From positions 34,184 through 98,183 of the forward strand of contig DDFY01000023.1 in the NCBI GenBank assembly GCA_002337385.1: a stretch of DNA of 64,000 nucleotides. Reading direction: 5' to 3'. The notes under the pieces were generated by a model, which was not told the origin of the DNA, searched no databases, and worked only from the letters and a program-made list of their open reading frames with translations. The number at the start of each line of letters is the position of its first letter. The stretch's first letter is position 1. Shown piece by piece: positions 31,726 to 40,590 of the stretch. The translations under genes were made by a program, and so were the position numbers. The DNA is from Erythrobacter sp. UBA1916 (GTDB lineage: Bacteria; Pseudomonadota; Alphaproteobacteria; Sphingomonadales; Sphingomonadaceae).

Positions 31726-34323
31726 CTACCTGGAGCCCAGCGTCACCAGCGCCTCGTCATAAGGCATGCCGTCACCGCCGCGGTTGACGACGATGTGCTG
31801 ATAGCCCTGTGAACGCGTGCCGCTCGCGCCGTAGGCGGCGGTCTGCAGCGGCTCGTCCAGCGCAATGCGATAGAAGGTGGTGCGCATGAATTCGGATAGC
31901 TCGCCAGCGGTGATAACGCCGTCGCCGTTGTCGTCGGCGCGGCCTTCCATCGCCTGCTGCAGAATATGCGAGATATAGCCGCCGGCTTCGAATTTCTGCG
32001 CCACGAGGCTGGTCAGGTCGCTGTCCGAGCTGAACACACCCATCCGCCCGGTCCGGCGGTTGATCACGTCATCGAACCCGCCCGAGAAGCACGAATCGAG
32101 CACCAGCAGCGTGCGCGCGTGGATCGGTTCGAGCATCTGTCCGAGTTCGTAATCGGTGACGGCGGCGTCGAACAGTTCGATGGTCTCGCTGGTCCCGTCG
32201 CGTTCCATGAAGGTTTCTACGTTCTGCTTCGAGCCGTGGCCCGAATAGAACAGCAGGAACAGGTCGTTCGGCCCGATCGTGTTGGCGATCTGGTCGATGG
32301 CACTGATGAAATTCGCCCGCGTTGCCTGGCGGTTGGTCAGTGTGGTGCTTTGTGCTGCAAGCATGCCCGTATGTTGAAGCGTCTGGGTTAGCTTGGTTGC
32401 GTCCTGATCGGTCATCGAGAGGTTGCCCGCGCGCCCGCCATAGTCGGCCACGCCCACGCTGAGCGCGAAGATCCGCCCCCCGGTGCGTCCGGCCAGAACC
32501 GGCGCGTTGCCTCCGCCTGCGCTCACGGTGGAGCTGATGGTGTAGCTGCCGGTTTCGCCGCTCTGATAGCTGGTCGCCACCAGCGTATAGGTGCCGGTTT
32601 CGGGCAGGGTGACCGTGAGCCGCGAGTTGGTTTCGCCATCTTCACCGGCCCGGTCGTCGTTCTCCTCGCTGCCGCCGCCGGGCATCAGCAGCGAAAGGTA
32701 GGTGTCGAATTCGGAGGAGGCCATATCGAAGGTCACGCGCTGGCCGCGCTGGCCTTCGAAGGTATAGGGATCGATATATTCGCCCGACGAGATCGTATCG
32801 TCGCCGCTCGCCAGTGAGCCGCTGACCGAGCCGCCCAGCGAGAGCCGGGCAAGCTGCCCACCACCGGCAGAGCTTGCCGTGCTGCTCGAATCGAGACGGT
32901 AGCTGCCGAGCCCGCTTTCCGAATAGCTCGCCACCACGACCCGGTAAGTGCCGGCTTGCGGCAAGGTCGTTTCGACCAGGCTGTTGAGGGTGCTGCCCGA
33001 AGGGTCGTCGTCGTTCTCGATTGAAAAGCCGCCCGGTCCTTCGACGCGCAGCAGGGTGTCGAAGTCGTCGGAGGCGAGGGCCAGGCGCAGTTGCTCCCCG
33101 GCGTCCGCCTCGATCAGGTAGACATCCTCCACCGAATGATCGCCGCGCGGATCGGACGAGGCGAGCGTGCCGTTGACGCTGCTGCCCAGTTCGAGCCGCT
33201 GGCCGCTGTTCGCGGCTCGCGATGAGGAGCCGGACATTTCAGCGCGGATCGTGTAGCTGCCGGTCTCCGCAGCGGCATAGCTGGTCGCGGCGATGGTGAG
33301 GCTTCCATCGGCGGGGATCGTCACTTCGAGCCGGCTGTTGGTGCCGTTACCGTTGGGATCGTCATCGTTCTCGGCGGTATAGTCGTTCGCGCCGACCGCT
33401 CCGAGATAGGTATCGAAATCGGAGCTTTGCATGGTCAGGACCATCTGCGCGCCGGGGTTTCCGCGCAGCGTGTAGACGTCGAAATATTCGCCCGAATCGA
33501 GTTCGGAATCGCCTGCCGCCAGTTGTCCGCGCGCAGGGGCGCCAGGCGTGAGCGTGTTGCCCAGGCTGTCCGCAGTCGAGGCACCCGAGCCGCCGCTGGA
33601 GGCAAGCCGCGCGCCATCGATGCTAAGCTGGTAGCTCCCGGTTTCCCCCTCGCTGAGGCTGTTGGCCACGATCCGGTATTCGCCGTTCTCGGTGAGGTCG
33701 AGATCGAGCTGCGAATTGGTGGTGCCGTCCTCGCCGTCGTCGTTGCTGGACACTTCTCCGCTCGGGCTTGTGACGCGCAGATAGGTATCGAAGTCGGGCG
33801 AAGTCATCCGCAGCGTGACATGCTGCCCGCTGCGTCCATCGAAGGTGTAGCTGTCATAGTAGGAGCCGTCGTCGAGCACTGAATCGCTGGACGAAAGGGT
33901 GCCCGATGCGCTGTCGGAAAGGCCGCCGCGACCGCTGGAATTGCGATTGCCTGAGCTGCCACCTCTGCTGCCCTGGAGCTGGTAGGAGCCGCTTTCGCCT
34001 GCCTCAAAGCTGGTGATGATGAAGCGATAGCGGCCATCTTCGGGCAGTGTCGCGGTGATGCGAGAATGGGTTCCGTCACCGCCCTCCGCATCGTCGTTTT
34101 CGACCGAGAAATCGCCATCGTTGCGCAGCATCAGATAGGCGTCAAAGTCGCTGCTGGTCAGCGTGACGTCGATCTCGTCTCCGGCGTGGCCGTCGAAATA
34201 ATAGAGGTCGTAGAACTCGCCGGAGGGCAGTTCGTCATCGCCGGAGCGCAATTCCCCGCTGGAGCTGATTGCGTCTTGCGCGGCAGCTGGCGCGGCGAGC
34301 CCTGCGCACAAGATTGCTGCCAA
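31726..34323 (-). CDS. Exported caspase-family protease with five PPC-like repeats (start disrupted)
   Basis: This 865-codon frame begins with a signal peptide core (ILCAGLAAPAAAQ). Five beta-sandwich repeats of about 95-115 residues follow. Each has SSDFDTYL-like and ENDD motifs and ends in ETGSYT, similar to bacterial pre-peptidase C-terminal domains. Next is a caspase p20-like domain with the catalytic His in FYSGHGS (about H696) and Cys in LVLDSCFSGG (about C745). An EF-hand loop, DDNGDGVITAGE, follows. The expected start is ATG 34353 after GGGGGG, but codon 3 is TAG. Either translation starts at TTG 34323 with a shortened signal peptide, or the gene is silenced. Function: probably a calcium-linked surface or periplasmic protease. 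Confidence 0.85.
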   Translation of the reverse strand: MAAILCAGLAAPAAAQDAISSSGELRSGDDELPSGEFYDLYYFDGHAGDEIDVTLTSSDFDAYLMLRNDGDFSVENDDAEGGDGTHSRITATLPEDGRYRFIITSFEAGESGSYQLQGSRGGSSGNRNSSGRGGLSDSASGTLSSSDSVLDDGSYYDSYTFDGRSGQHVTLRMTSPDFDTYLRVTSPSGEVSSNDDGEDGTTNSQLDLDLTENGEYRIVANSLSEGETGSYQLSIDGARLASSGGSGASTADSLGNTLTPGAPARGQLAAGDSELDSGEYFDVYTLRGNPGAQMVLTMQSSDFDTYLGAVGANDYTAENDDDPNGNGTNSRLEVTIPADGSLTIAATSYAAAETGSYTIRAEMSGSSSRAANSGQRLELGSSVNGTLASSDPRGDHSVEDVYLIEADAGEQLRLALASDDFDTLLRVEGPGGFSIENDDDPSGSTLNSLVETTLPQAGTYRVVVASYSESGLGSYRLDSSSTASSAGGGQLARLSLGGSVSGSLASGDDTISSGEYIDPYTFEGQRGQRVTFDMASSEFDTYLSLLMPGGGSEENDDRAGEDGETNSRLTVTLPETGTYTLVATSYQSGETGSYTISSTVSAGGGNAPVLAGRTGGRIFALSVGVADYGGRAGNLSMTDQDATKLTQTLQHTGMLAAQSTTLTNRQATRANFISAIDQIANTIGPNDLFLLFYSGHGSKQNVETFMERDGTSETIELFDAAVTDYELGQMLEPIHARTLLVLDSCFSGGFDDVINRRTGRMGVFSSDSDLTSLVAQKFEAGGYISHILQQAMEGRADDNGDGVITAGELSEFMRTTFYRIALDEPLQTAAYGASGTRSQGYQHIVVNRGGDGMPYDEALVTLGSR

Positions 34324-34344
34324 GGCCGTCTTGCTGAGAATGTC

Positions 34345-34353
34345 CTACTTCAT
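34345..34353 (-). other. ATG-AAG-TAG: in-frame stop at codon 3 of the caspase gene
   Basis: Minus-strand ATG (34353-34351), AAG and TAG (34347-34345) are in frame with the caspase ORF. The codons after the stop read DILSKTALAAILCAG, completing a normal signal peptide with a basic n-region. A G-rich ribosome site precedes the ATG. This looks like a nonsense change, a sequencing error or a two-codon leader ORF. Confidence 0.7.
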
Positions 34354-34453
34354 GCGTTGCCCCCCGCCTCGAAAAGAACTCCTCGATATAGTGGCATATA
34401 CGGAGGTGAAAATCAGCCACAAGTTCCCTGAACAATCCTGACCTTTGGACGGA

Positions 34454-35851
34454 TTATTGCGTCACCGTTGTCGTGCTGTGTTTGTCTGCCTGCCGTATTG
34501 CAGCAGGGGCATCGGGTGTGTCACGCAAGGCCTCCAGCAGTTTGTTTTCCATCGCCCGAATGGCGGCCTCGGCCCTGTCAGGCTGGCCTGCGCGCAAGGC
34601 CGCAACGATCTGCCGTTCCTCCGCAACAAACGAAAGCGCCGCCCAGGGTTCCGGGCGTTCGTCCGGCTGGCGGGCCTGATAGGAGACAATACTGCGCGCA
34701 AGGATATCGACCAGTGGGCAAGCTGCCAGCTCGCCCAGCCGCTTCTGCAGGTTGACGAAGCGCTGCGCGTCATCCTTCTGCTCGAGCACTTCGTCGAGAG
34801 CGGCCAGATGCCGTTCCTTTTCGCCCTCCGGCAGGGATGCCAGCCGATCTGCCGCCATGCGCACGTTCGTGGCGTTGTGATCCCAGACCAGCTCGACCAG
34901 GCCGAAGGGGCAGAGGCGACATGCCGCCAGCCAGGCATAGACCTGCCGGATCACCCCGATCGGGCGTGGCCGCTTGAATTCGTATCCGCCGCTTCGCCCG
35001 AGCCGAGACTGAACCACGTCGAGATCCTGCAGGATGCGCAGGGATTGCCGGATCACCGAGCGCGATGCCGAGAACTCGTCGCACAGCGATACCTCGTTAC
35101 CCAACTCGCGTTCGCCGTCGAGAGCGGCGCGGTCGAGCAAGGCCTGCGCAATCGCGAAGGCGCGCGCATGGGCCGATTGTGCGAGCGGGTCGTTGCTCGG
35201 ATCAGGGCTATCTAACGCGATCGTGCCAAGCGCGCTGGCGATCGCCGCTGCATCGCCGCGTCCGACGGCATCGAGCAAGGCGGAAGGAACGGGGGCATCG
35301 CCCGGTCCGGCCGCCGTCAGGGTCTCGATCACCTGCGCATAGAGCAGGTAGACGGGGTGCTCGCCGGCGCGCGCCAGCCACCGGCGCACGGCTTCACCAG
35401 CCTGTCGCGCAGGCAACGGCCCGTTTCGCCGGGACAGCCTATGAGCCAGGAGCCGGTCAAACCCGGCCACACAGCGCTTCACCTGATCGCCATCACCTTC
35501 GATCGCCCTCAGATAGGCGGCAACGGCGCCCGTGGTTCGCATCAGGTCGCAGGAGAGGACCTGCACCCCGCCATGCCTGCCACGGCGCGCCTCCACGACA
35601 CCGCGGTTGGAAAGGATAGAAATCGCCTCGCGCAAGGCTTCGCGCCCCACGCCCAATTGCTCGCGCAGCTCGCTTTCGGAGCCGAGCAGTTCTCCCGCTG
35701 GCCATCCGCGCTGGCATGCCAGCCGCTCGATCAGCCAGGCGGTGCGGATGGGGGCGCTCTGCGTCGCCAGGTGCTCCCCGCTGACGGCCGCATAGAATCT
35801 CGCTGCCGGGCCGTTCCCGCTCTCCTGCTTAATTATGCGACTTTTTTTCAT
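34454..35851 (-). CDS. Transcriptional regulator with two GntR winged helices
   Basis: The 465-residue protein contains two complete GntR-type winged-helix domains. The first (residues about 36-100) has SESELREQLGVGREALREAISIL. The second (about 228-292) has LCDEFSASRSVIRQSLRIL. Each is followed by a helical region resembling a half FCD effector domain, and the second ends EAAIRAMENKLLEAL. It looks like an in-frame tandem fusion of two FadR-type regulators, so one chain could bind an inverted repeat. It diverges from a TonB receptor/tannase operon across 281 bases and most likely controls it. Such regulators usually sense the catabolised compound or its acid product. Confidence 0.9.
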   Translation of the reverse strand: MKKSRIIKQESGNGPAARFYAAVSGEHLATQSAPIRTAWLIERLACQRGWPAGELLGSESELREQLGVGREALREAISILSNRGVVEARRGRHGGVQVLSCDLMRTTGAVAAYLRAIEGDGDQVKRCVAGFDRLLAHRLSRRNGPLPARQAGEAVRRWLARAGEHPVYLLYAQVIETLTAAGPGDAPVPSALLDAVGRGDAAAIASALGTIALDSPDPSNDPLAQSAHARAFAIAQALLDRAALDGERELGNEVSLCDEFSASRSVIRQSLRILQDLDVVQSRLGRSGGYEFKRPRPIGVIRQVYAWLAACRLCPFGLVELVWDHNATNVRMAADRLASLPEGEKERHLAALDEVLEQKDDAQRFVNLQKRLGELAACPLVDILARSIVSYQARQPDERPEPWAALSFVAEERQIVAALRAGQPDRAEAAIRAMENKLLEALRDTPDAPAAIRQADKHSTTTVTQ

Positions 35852-36132
35852 TTTCCCTGCCTCTTAGGTGGGCTGCAACCAGCAAAGACTGGTGTGGGAG
35901 AAGGCATCGAGCGGCTGTGCGCAACAGCTCCGATCATTCCCGGCACCGTGTTCGAGATCTGGCGCGATTGGGTGCTTTTCTGCTCTGTCACGTCTGACGT
36001 CAAATCTTGAGCACGCCGCAGGATCGATCGCTGTCGCGCAAATGTTCGCAATCGAATGCAATTTCTCCCTCCAAACTTGACCGCGCGATCTCTTGGGATC
36101 GGCAGAGCAAAGCATATTGATGGGAGATTACA
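35852..36132. promoter_or_regulatory. Divergent control region of regulator and receptor genes
   Basis: This 281-base gap contains no convincing gene. It holds the palindrome TGACGTCA (35995-36002) next to CTGTCAC (35985-35991), and the two promoters implied by the divergent genes. The first GntR-domain start has AGGCAGGGAAA as its ribosome site, and the receptor has GGGAG. A GntR operator probably lies here, but no canonical TNGTNNNACNA site stands out. Confidence 0.4.
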
Positions 36133-38364
36133 ATGGTTGATCGAGCGCGTATCTTCACGGGTGTAGCGACAGTAGCGCTGGTTGCCGGCATCAGCCAAAC
36201 CGCGATGGCGCAGGCTGGAGACGCGGGGCGCCAGGGCGCCGCAGCGCAGGCACCGGCCGAGATCATCGTGACCGCGCAGCGCCGCGAGGAGAACCTGCAG
36301 GACATTCCGATTGCCGCCACCGCGCTTTCCGGAGACAACCTCGACGCCAAGGCGGTCCAGAGCATCGAGGATCTGCAATATGCCGCGCCATCGGTGTCGA
36401 TCACCGATCAGGGACTGACCCAGTCGGTCAACATTCGCGGCATCGGCATTGCCAGCGGATCGCCTGCCGTTGCCAACGGCGTTGCGACCTATCTCGATGG
36501 CGTGTTTCAGCCGCCGATCCTCACCTCTTCCAGCTTTTATGACGTGGCGTCGATCGAAGTTCTGCGCGGGCCGCAGGGCACGCTGGTCGGCTCCAACTCC
36601 ACCGGCGGCGCGGTGTTCGTGAACACGGTCGATCCCAGCACCGACCGGATCAAGGGCTATGCCAAGGCGCACTATGGCAGCTACGACGCGGTTGGCGCAG
36701 AGGGCGCGGTGAACCTCCCGGTGAGCGATACGCTGGCGTTCCGCGTGGCCGGTCTGACCCGCTGGCGCGACAGCTATTACACAGACCTCGGCCCGTTCAA
36801 TAACGACCCCGACAGCCTCGACGAACAGGCAGTTCGCCTCGGCGCGATGTGGGAGCCGGGTGCCTTGCGGGTGCTGGGCAAGGTTGAATGGATCGACAAG
36901 AACACCGGCGGCTATGCCTATCGCCCGATCGCGGGCACGACCTTTGCGAATGCGCGCACCGACGATATTCGCGAGCTGACCTACAATGCTCCGACGCTGA
37001 ACCATGAGCGGGCGATCAATTCGAGCCTCGAGCTGCGCTACACGCTCGACAGCGGCATCGTGCTGCGTTCGCTGACCGGGTACACCAACAAGCGCATCAA
37101 CAATCTCTACGACAGCGATGGCGCACTGGCCCCGTCCGACACGGACCCCACGGTAAGCTTCAACCAGGTGCAGAACCAGTTCGTGCGCGAGCGGCAGGTG
37201 AGCCAAGAGATCAACATCATTTCGCCGACCGATAGCGACTTCGACTGGATCGTCGGCGGCTACTTTCAGAAGAACAAGATCGATGTGATCATCCAGAACC
37301 GCAGCGGCGACATCGTGGGCGATCCGACAGATATCGAGAACTACCAGGACAAGCAGACGCTCGGGATCTTCGCGCAGGTGGGATACCAGCTCACGCCCGC
37401 GCTCGAATTGCAGGTCGGTGCGCGCTATTCGCACTACAAGGTCGAGGGGTCCGGGAGCGTGACGATCGGTTCGGAAGGCCCCGTTTTCGGGCCTGACGGG
37501 CTGGTGGTCGCGGACCTCGCAGGCGAACATGAAGATGGCCGGGCCACCGGCAAGGTGGCGCTCAACTGGACCATCGACGACGACAATCTCATCTACGTTT
37601 TCGCCGCGCGCGGATACAAGCCGGGCGGTTCCAACAATGCCACTTCGGAATTCGGCCCGGAAACGGTGTGGGACTATGAAATCGGCTGGAAGGGCAACCT
37701 GTTCGACAAGCACCTGCGCACCCAGGTGGGCGCCTTCTACATGGATTACAGCGACTTCCAGTTCGATTCGCTCGACACCGCCACGGGGCAGACCGGCGTC
37801 GTCAATATCGCCAATGCCACGATCAAGGGGTTCGAGGCGCAGGTACAGGCGGTGTTCGGTGGCTTCTCGTTCGATGGCGGGATCGCCTATGTCGATTCCG
37901 AACTTGATGCGCTGACTATGGTCAACACCCGCGGATTGAACAATGTCGGCCAGCTTGGGCCGCAATGCCCCGCCGGAACGCCATCCAACCCGCCGATATG
38001 CTTCGACTACGCGCCGTTCTTCGCCGTGGCTGGCGGCGGGCCAAACCTGTTCTCGCCCGAATGGTCGTTCAATGCCGGGGCTCAGTACGAATTCCTGCTG
38101 AGCGATGCAGCCTCGCTGACCCCGCGGATCAACTATGCCTATGTCGGTTCGCGCTGGACCAACCTGTTCTACGATCCTCAGCTTGACCTGCTCGGCTCTC
38201 GCGGGCTGCTCTCGGCGATGGTTACGCTCAGATACAACGACTGGGCAATCGAAGCCTACGGCACCAACCTGACCGACGAGGAGTATGTCAGCGGCCAGTC
38301 GGGCAACAACGAATTCTACGGTGCGCCGCGTGAATTCGGTGTCCGCGCTTCAGTGAGGTTCTGA
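36133..38364 (+). CDS. TonB-dependent receptor coupled to tannase-family gene
   Basis: The 743-residue protein has a signal peptide ending QTAMAQ and a TonB-box-like IIVTAQRREENLQDIPI. Its plug has VATYLDGVFQPP and VLRGPQGTLVGSNSTGGAV, and its barrel ends FGVRASVRF. This is the subfamily widely used by sphingomonads to import plant or xenobiotic compounds. Its stop and the next start overlap (TGATG at 38362-38366), so it is translated with the tannase/feruloyl-esterase lipoprotein. The divergent GntR-type regulator supports inducible catabolic use. Confidence 0.93.
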   Translation: MVDRARIFTGVATVALVAGISQTAMAQAGDAGRQGAAAQAPAEIIVTAQRREENLQDIPIAATALSGDNLDAKAVQSIEDLQYAAPSVSITDQGLTQSVNIRGIGIASGSPAVANGVATYLDGVFQPPILTSSSFYDVASIEVLRGPQGTLVGSNSTGGAVFVNTVDPSTDRIKGYAKAHYGSYDAVGAEGAVNLPVSDTLAFRVAGLTRWRDSYYTDLGPFNNDPDSLDEQAVRLGAMWEPGALRVLGKVEWIDKNTGGYAYRPIAGTTFANARTDDIRELTYNAPTLNHERAINSSLELRYTLDSGIVLRSLTGYTNKRINNLYDSDGALAPSDTDPTVSFNQVQNQFVRERQVSQEINIISPTDSDFDWIVGGYFQKNKIDVIIQNRSGDIVGDPTDIENYQDKQTLGIFAQVGYQLTPALELQVGARYSHYKVEGSGSVTIGSEGPVFGPDGLVVADLAGEHEDGRATGKVALNWTIDDDNLIYVFAARGYKPGGSNNATSEFGPETVWDYEIGWKGNLFDKHLRTQVGAFYMDYSDFQFDSLDTATGQTGVVNIANATIKGFEAQVQAVFGGFSFDGGIAYVDSELDALTMVNTRGLNNVGQLGPQCPAGTPSNPPICFDYAPFFAVAGGGPNLFSPEWSFNAGAQYEFLLSDAASLTPRINYAYVGSRWTNLFYDPQLDLLGSRGLLSAMVTLRYNDWAIEAYGTNLTDEEYVSGQSGNNEFYGAPREFGVRASVRF

Positions 38365-40121
38365 TGGGAAGACATGCGCGTTTTTCATCTGCCGCGGTAA
38401 TGGCCGCGCTCCTGTCCTCCTGCGCCGGCGCTCCCTCGCCGGGCGGGGGGAACCTGGCTGCCTCCGCAGGCGGCTCGGCGGATCGCTGCACCGCATTGGC
38501 TGAGGGGCTGGCGATTGCCTGGCCGGACGCCACCACGCAGCTGACAAGCGTGCAATACCGGGAGGCTGGCCCGCTCCAGCGGCCACCCGGCATTCCCGGT
38601 CCGCCAGCGCCCCCGGTCATGTTGCCGGCCCATTGTGAATTGACCGGGCTGCTTCAGCCGCACACCGGTGTTGACGGGCAGGACTACGCGATCCGGTTCC
38701 ACCTGCGGTTGCCCGACCAGTGGAACGGACGTTTCTTCATGCAAGGCGGGGGCGGCACCAACGGGGTGCTCGGCGATGCGGTGGGCAGCGTGCGCGCCGG
38801 GCCGCCTGCCTTGGCGCAGGGCTATGCGGTGTTGTCGCAGGATTCGGGGCATGACAACGCCACCAACAGCGTGCCGGACCGGGGCGGGGCATCGGCCTTC
38901 GGCTTCGATCCCAAGGCCCGCGCAGACTATGGCGGCGACTCGCTCGAAGCCTCGACGCTCGCGGCAAAGGCCGTGGTGCGCAGCTATTACGGCAACGATC
39001 CGCGCTACAGCTATTTCGTCGGCTGCTCCAAGGGCGGGCAGGAGGGCATGGCGCTCGCCCAGCAGTATCCCGAGCTTTATGACGGCATCATCGCCGCAGC
39101 GCCCGGTTTCGCGCTGCCACGCGCCGCCATTGCCGAGGCGTGGAACACGCAGGCACTCGCTTCGGTCCCGCAGGCGCGCGGGGACGCGGTAACGATGCAA
39201 TCGCTCGCCACGTCTTTCAGTGCGCAGGACCTTGGCCTCGTTCGCGACGCGGTGCTGGAGGCATGCGATGCGAAGGACGGTTTGGCTGACGGGATGGTCG
39301 GTGCCTTTGCGCAATGCACTTCGGACATCGTCGTGCCGCAGCTTCGCGCGCGCCAGTGCAGCGCGCAAGGTGGGGGCGAGTGCCTGTCGGAGGCGCAGAT
39401 CGATGCGCTTCTGGCCATTCATCAGGGCGCGCAAACGAGCAGTGGTGAGCAGCTCTATCCGGGCTTCACATGGGATGCAGGCTGGGCGGACACCGGATGG
39501 CGCATCTGGATGACGGGAGCGCCTGAGTTCGGCGCGCCGTCGATCAACGTGGCGATGGGTGCGCCTTCGCTGGCGGCGGTCTTCAGCACACCCCCGCTCG
39601 GCCTCGATGGGGTGGAGGCCAATCTTGCCTATCTGCTTGGCTACGACTTCGATAGCGATCCGGCTGCGATCGATGTGGTGGCGGCACCCTTTGCCCGCTC
39701 TGCCTGGGACGATATCTCGGCCCGGTCGAGCGATCTCGATGCCTTTCGCCGCGACGGCGGCAAACTGATCGTGCCGCATGGCGTTTCGGACCCGGTGTTC
39801 TCGATCAAGGACACGCTCGCGTGGTGGGACGAGGTCGACGCCCGATATAGTCGCGCCGCTGACGGGTTTGTCCGCGTGTTTCCGGTGCCGGGGATGGGGC
39901 ATTGCCAAGGTGGCCCGGCGACCGACCAGTTCGATGACTTCGGCGCGCTGGTCCGCTGGGTTGAACAGGACGAAGCGCCTGACCGGCTCGACGCGGCAGC
40001 TGGCCCGATGTCGCCATGGCCAGGGCGTGAGCGCCCGCTCTGCCCCTATCCGCTCGTGGCGAGGCCGGTGGAACATGCGCCTGACCTCGGCGAAGCGGCG
40101 GCTTTCGAGTGTCGACGATAG
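38364..40121 (+). CDS. Tannase/feruloyl esterase family lipoprotein
   Basis: This 585-residue hydrolase has an N-terminal lipobox-like LLSSC (C20), so it is probably anchored in the envelope. It shows the family's CS-D-HC signature. C221-S222 lies in GCSKGGQEG, the Asp in GVSDPVFS and the His-Cys in GMGHCQGGP, the two Cys forming the disulfide that holds the triad. Members cleave gallate or hydroxycinnamate esters, or related esters such as mono(hydroxyethyl) terephthalate. Coupled translation with the TonB receptor suggests hydrolysis at the cell surface or periplasm around uptake. No tannase-type gallate-processing genes are near, so the ester is undefined. Confidence 0.9.
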   Translation: MGRHARFSSAAVMAALLSSCAGAPSPGGGNLAASAGGSADRCTALAEGLAIAWPDATTQLTSVQYREAGPLQRPPGIPGPPAPPVMLPAHCELTGLLQPHTGVDGQDYAIRFHLRLPDQWNGRFFMQGGGGTNGVLGDAVGSVRAGPPALAQGYAVLSQDSGHDNATNSVPDRGGASAFGFDPKARADYGGDSLEASTLAAKAVVRSYYGNDPRYSYFVGCSKGGQEGMALAQQYPELYDGIIAAAPGFALPRAAIAEAWNTQALASVPQARGDAVTMQSLATSFSAQDLGLVRDAVLEACDAKDGLADGMVGAFAQCTSDIVVPQLRARQCSAQGGGECLSEAQIDALLAIHQGAQTSSGEQLYPGFTWDAGWADTGWRIWMTGAPEFGAPSINVAMGAPSLAAVFSTPPLGLDGVEANLAYLLGYDFDSDPAAIDVVAAPFARSAWDDISARSSDLDAFRRDGGKLIVPHGVSDPVFSIKDTLAWWDEVDARYSRAADGFVRVFPVPGMGHCQGGPATDQFDDFGALVRWVEQDEAPDRLDAAAGPMSPWPGRERPLCPYPLVARPVEHAPDLGEAAAFECRR

Positions 40122-40273
40122 CCTAGGCTGCGAACAAAGAACGGGGCTGCCTGTGGCGTAGGCAGGCCAGCACGCGCGGGGATGGTCCACGCCGCGAAAA
40201 GATCCACTTATCAGGAAAAGCCTTGGGGCAGGGCGCGCAATCGGGGGCTTGGTGACCCAGGTGCGCGAGCCGG

Positions 40274-40365
40274 TGGCGGAGACGGAGGGATTCGAACCCT
40301 CGATACCCCGATAGAGGTATGGTTCCTTAGCAGGGAACTGGTTTCAGCCACTCACCCACGTCTCC
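40274..40365 (-). tRNA. tRNA-Ser (anticodon GCU)
   Basis: Read on the minus strand, the 92-base gene starts GGAGACGTGGGTGAGTGG and ends with an encoded CCA. The acceptor GGAGACG pairs with CGTCTCC. The anticodon loop CTGCTAA within a TTCC/GGAA stem gives the anticodon GCT. A long variable arm (ATACCTCTATCGGGGTAT) and the T-loop GGTTCGAATCC complete a class II serine tRNA. It reads AGC and AGU codons. No integrase or disrupted copy is beside it. Confidence 0.97.
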
Positions 40366-40590
40366 GGACCCAGCGGCAAGCCCGGCCCTATAACCGCGCC
40401 TTGTCCGCGCTTCAAGGGCATGCAACACCTAATTTTCACAAGACCTTTGCGGCCCGGCCCAGCGGCCCACGAGACGATTCGATTCACCGCAAAAGAGACT
40501 CGCTCCACCGCGCGTTCATTGCTGCTTCACCCGCAGGGGATTCTTGTGAGAGCAACAAAAGTACCACGCGCAATCGAAAAGGGCGCCACC

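Noticed and set aside
35848..37965. A 705-codon minus-strand frame opposite the second catabolic TonB receptor
   Set aside because: Mirror of the receptor codons; the true gene has signal peptide, plug and barrel motifs on the + strand.
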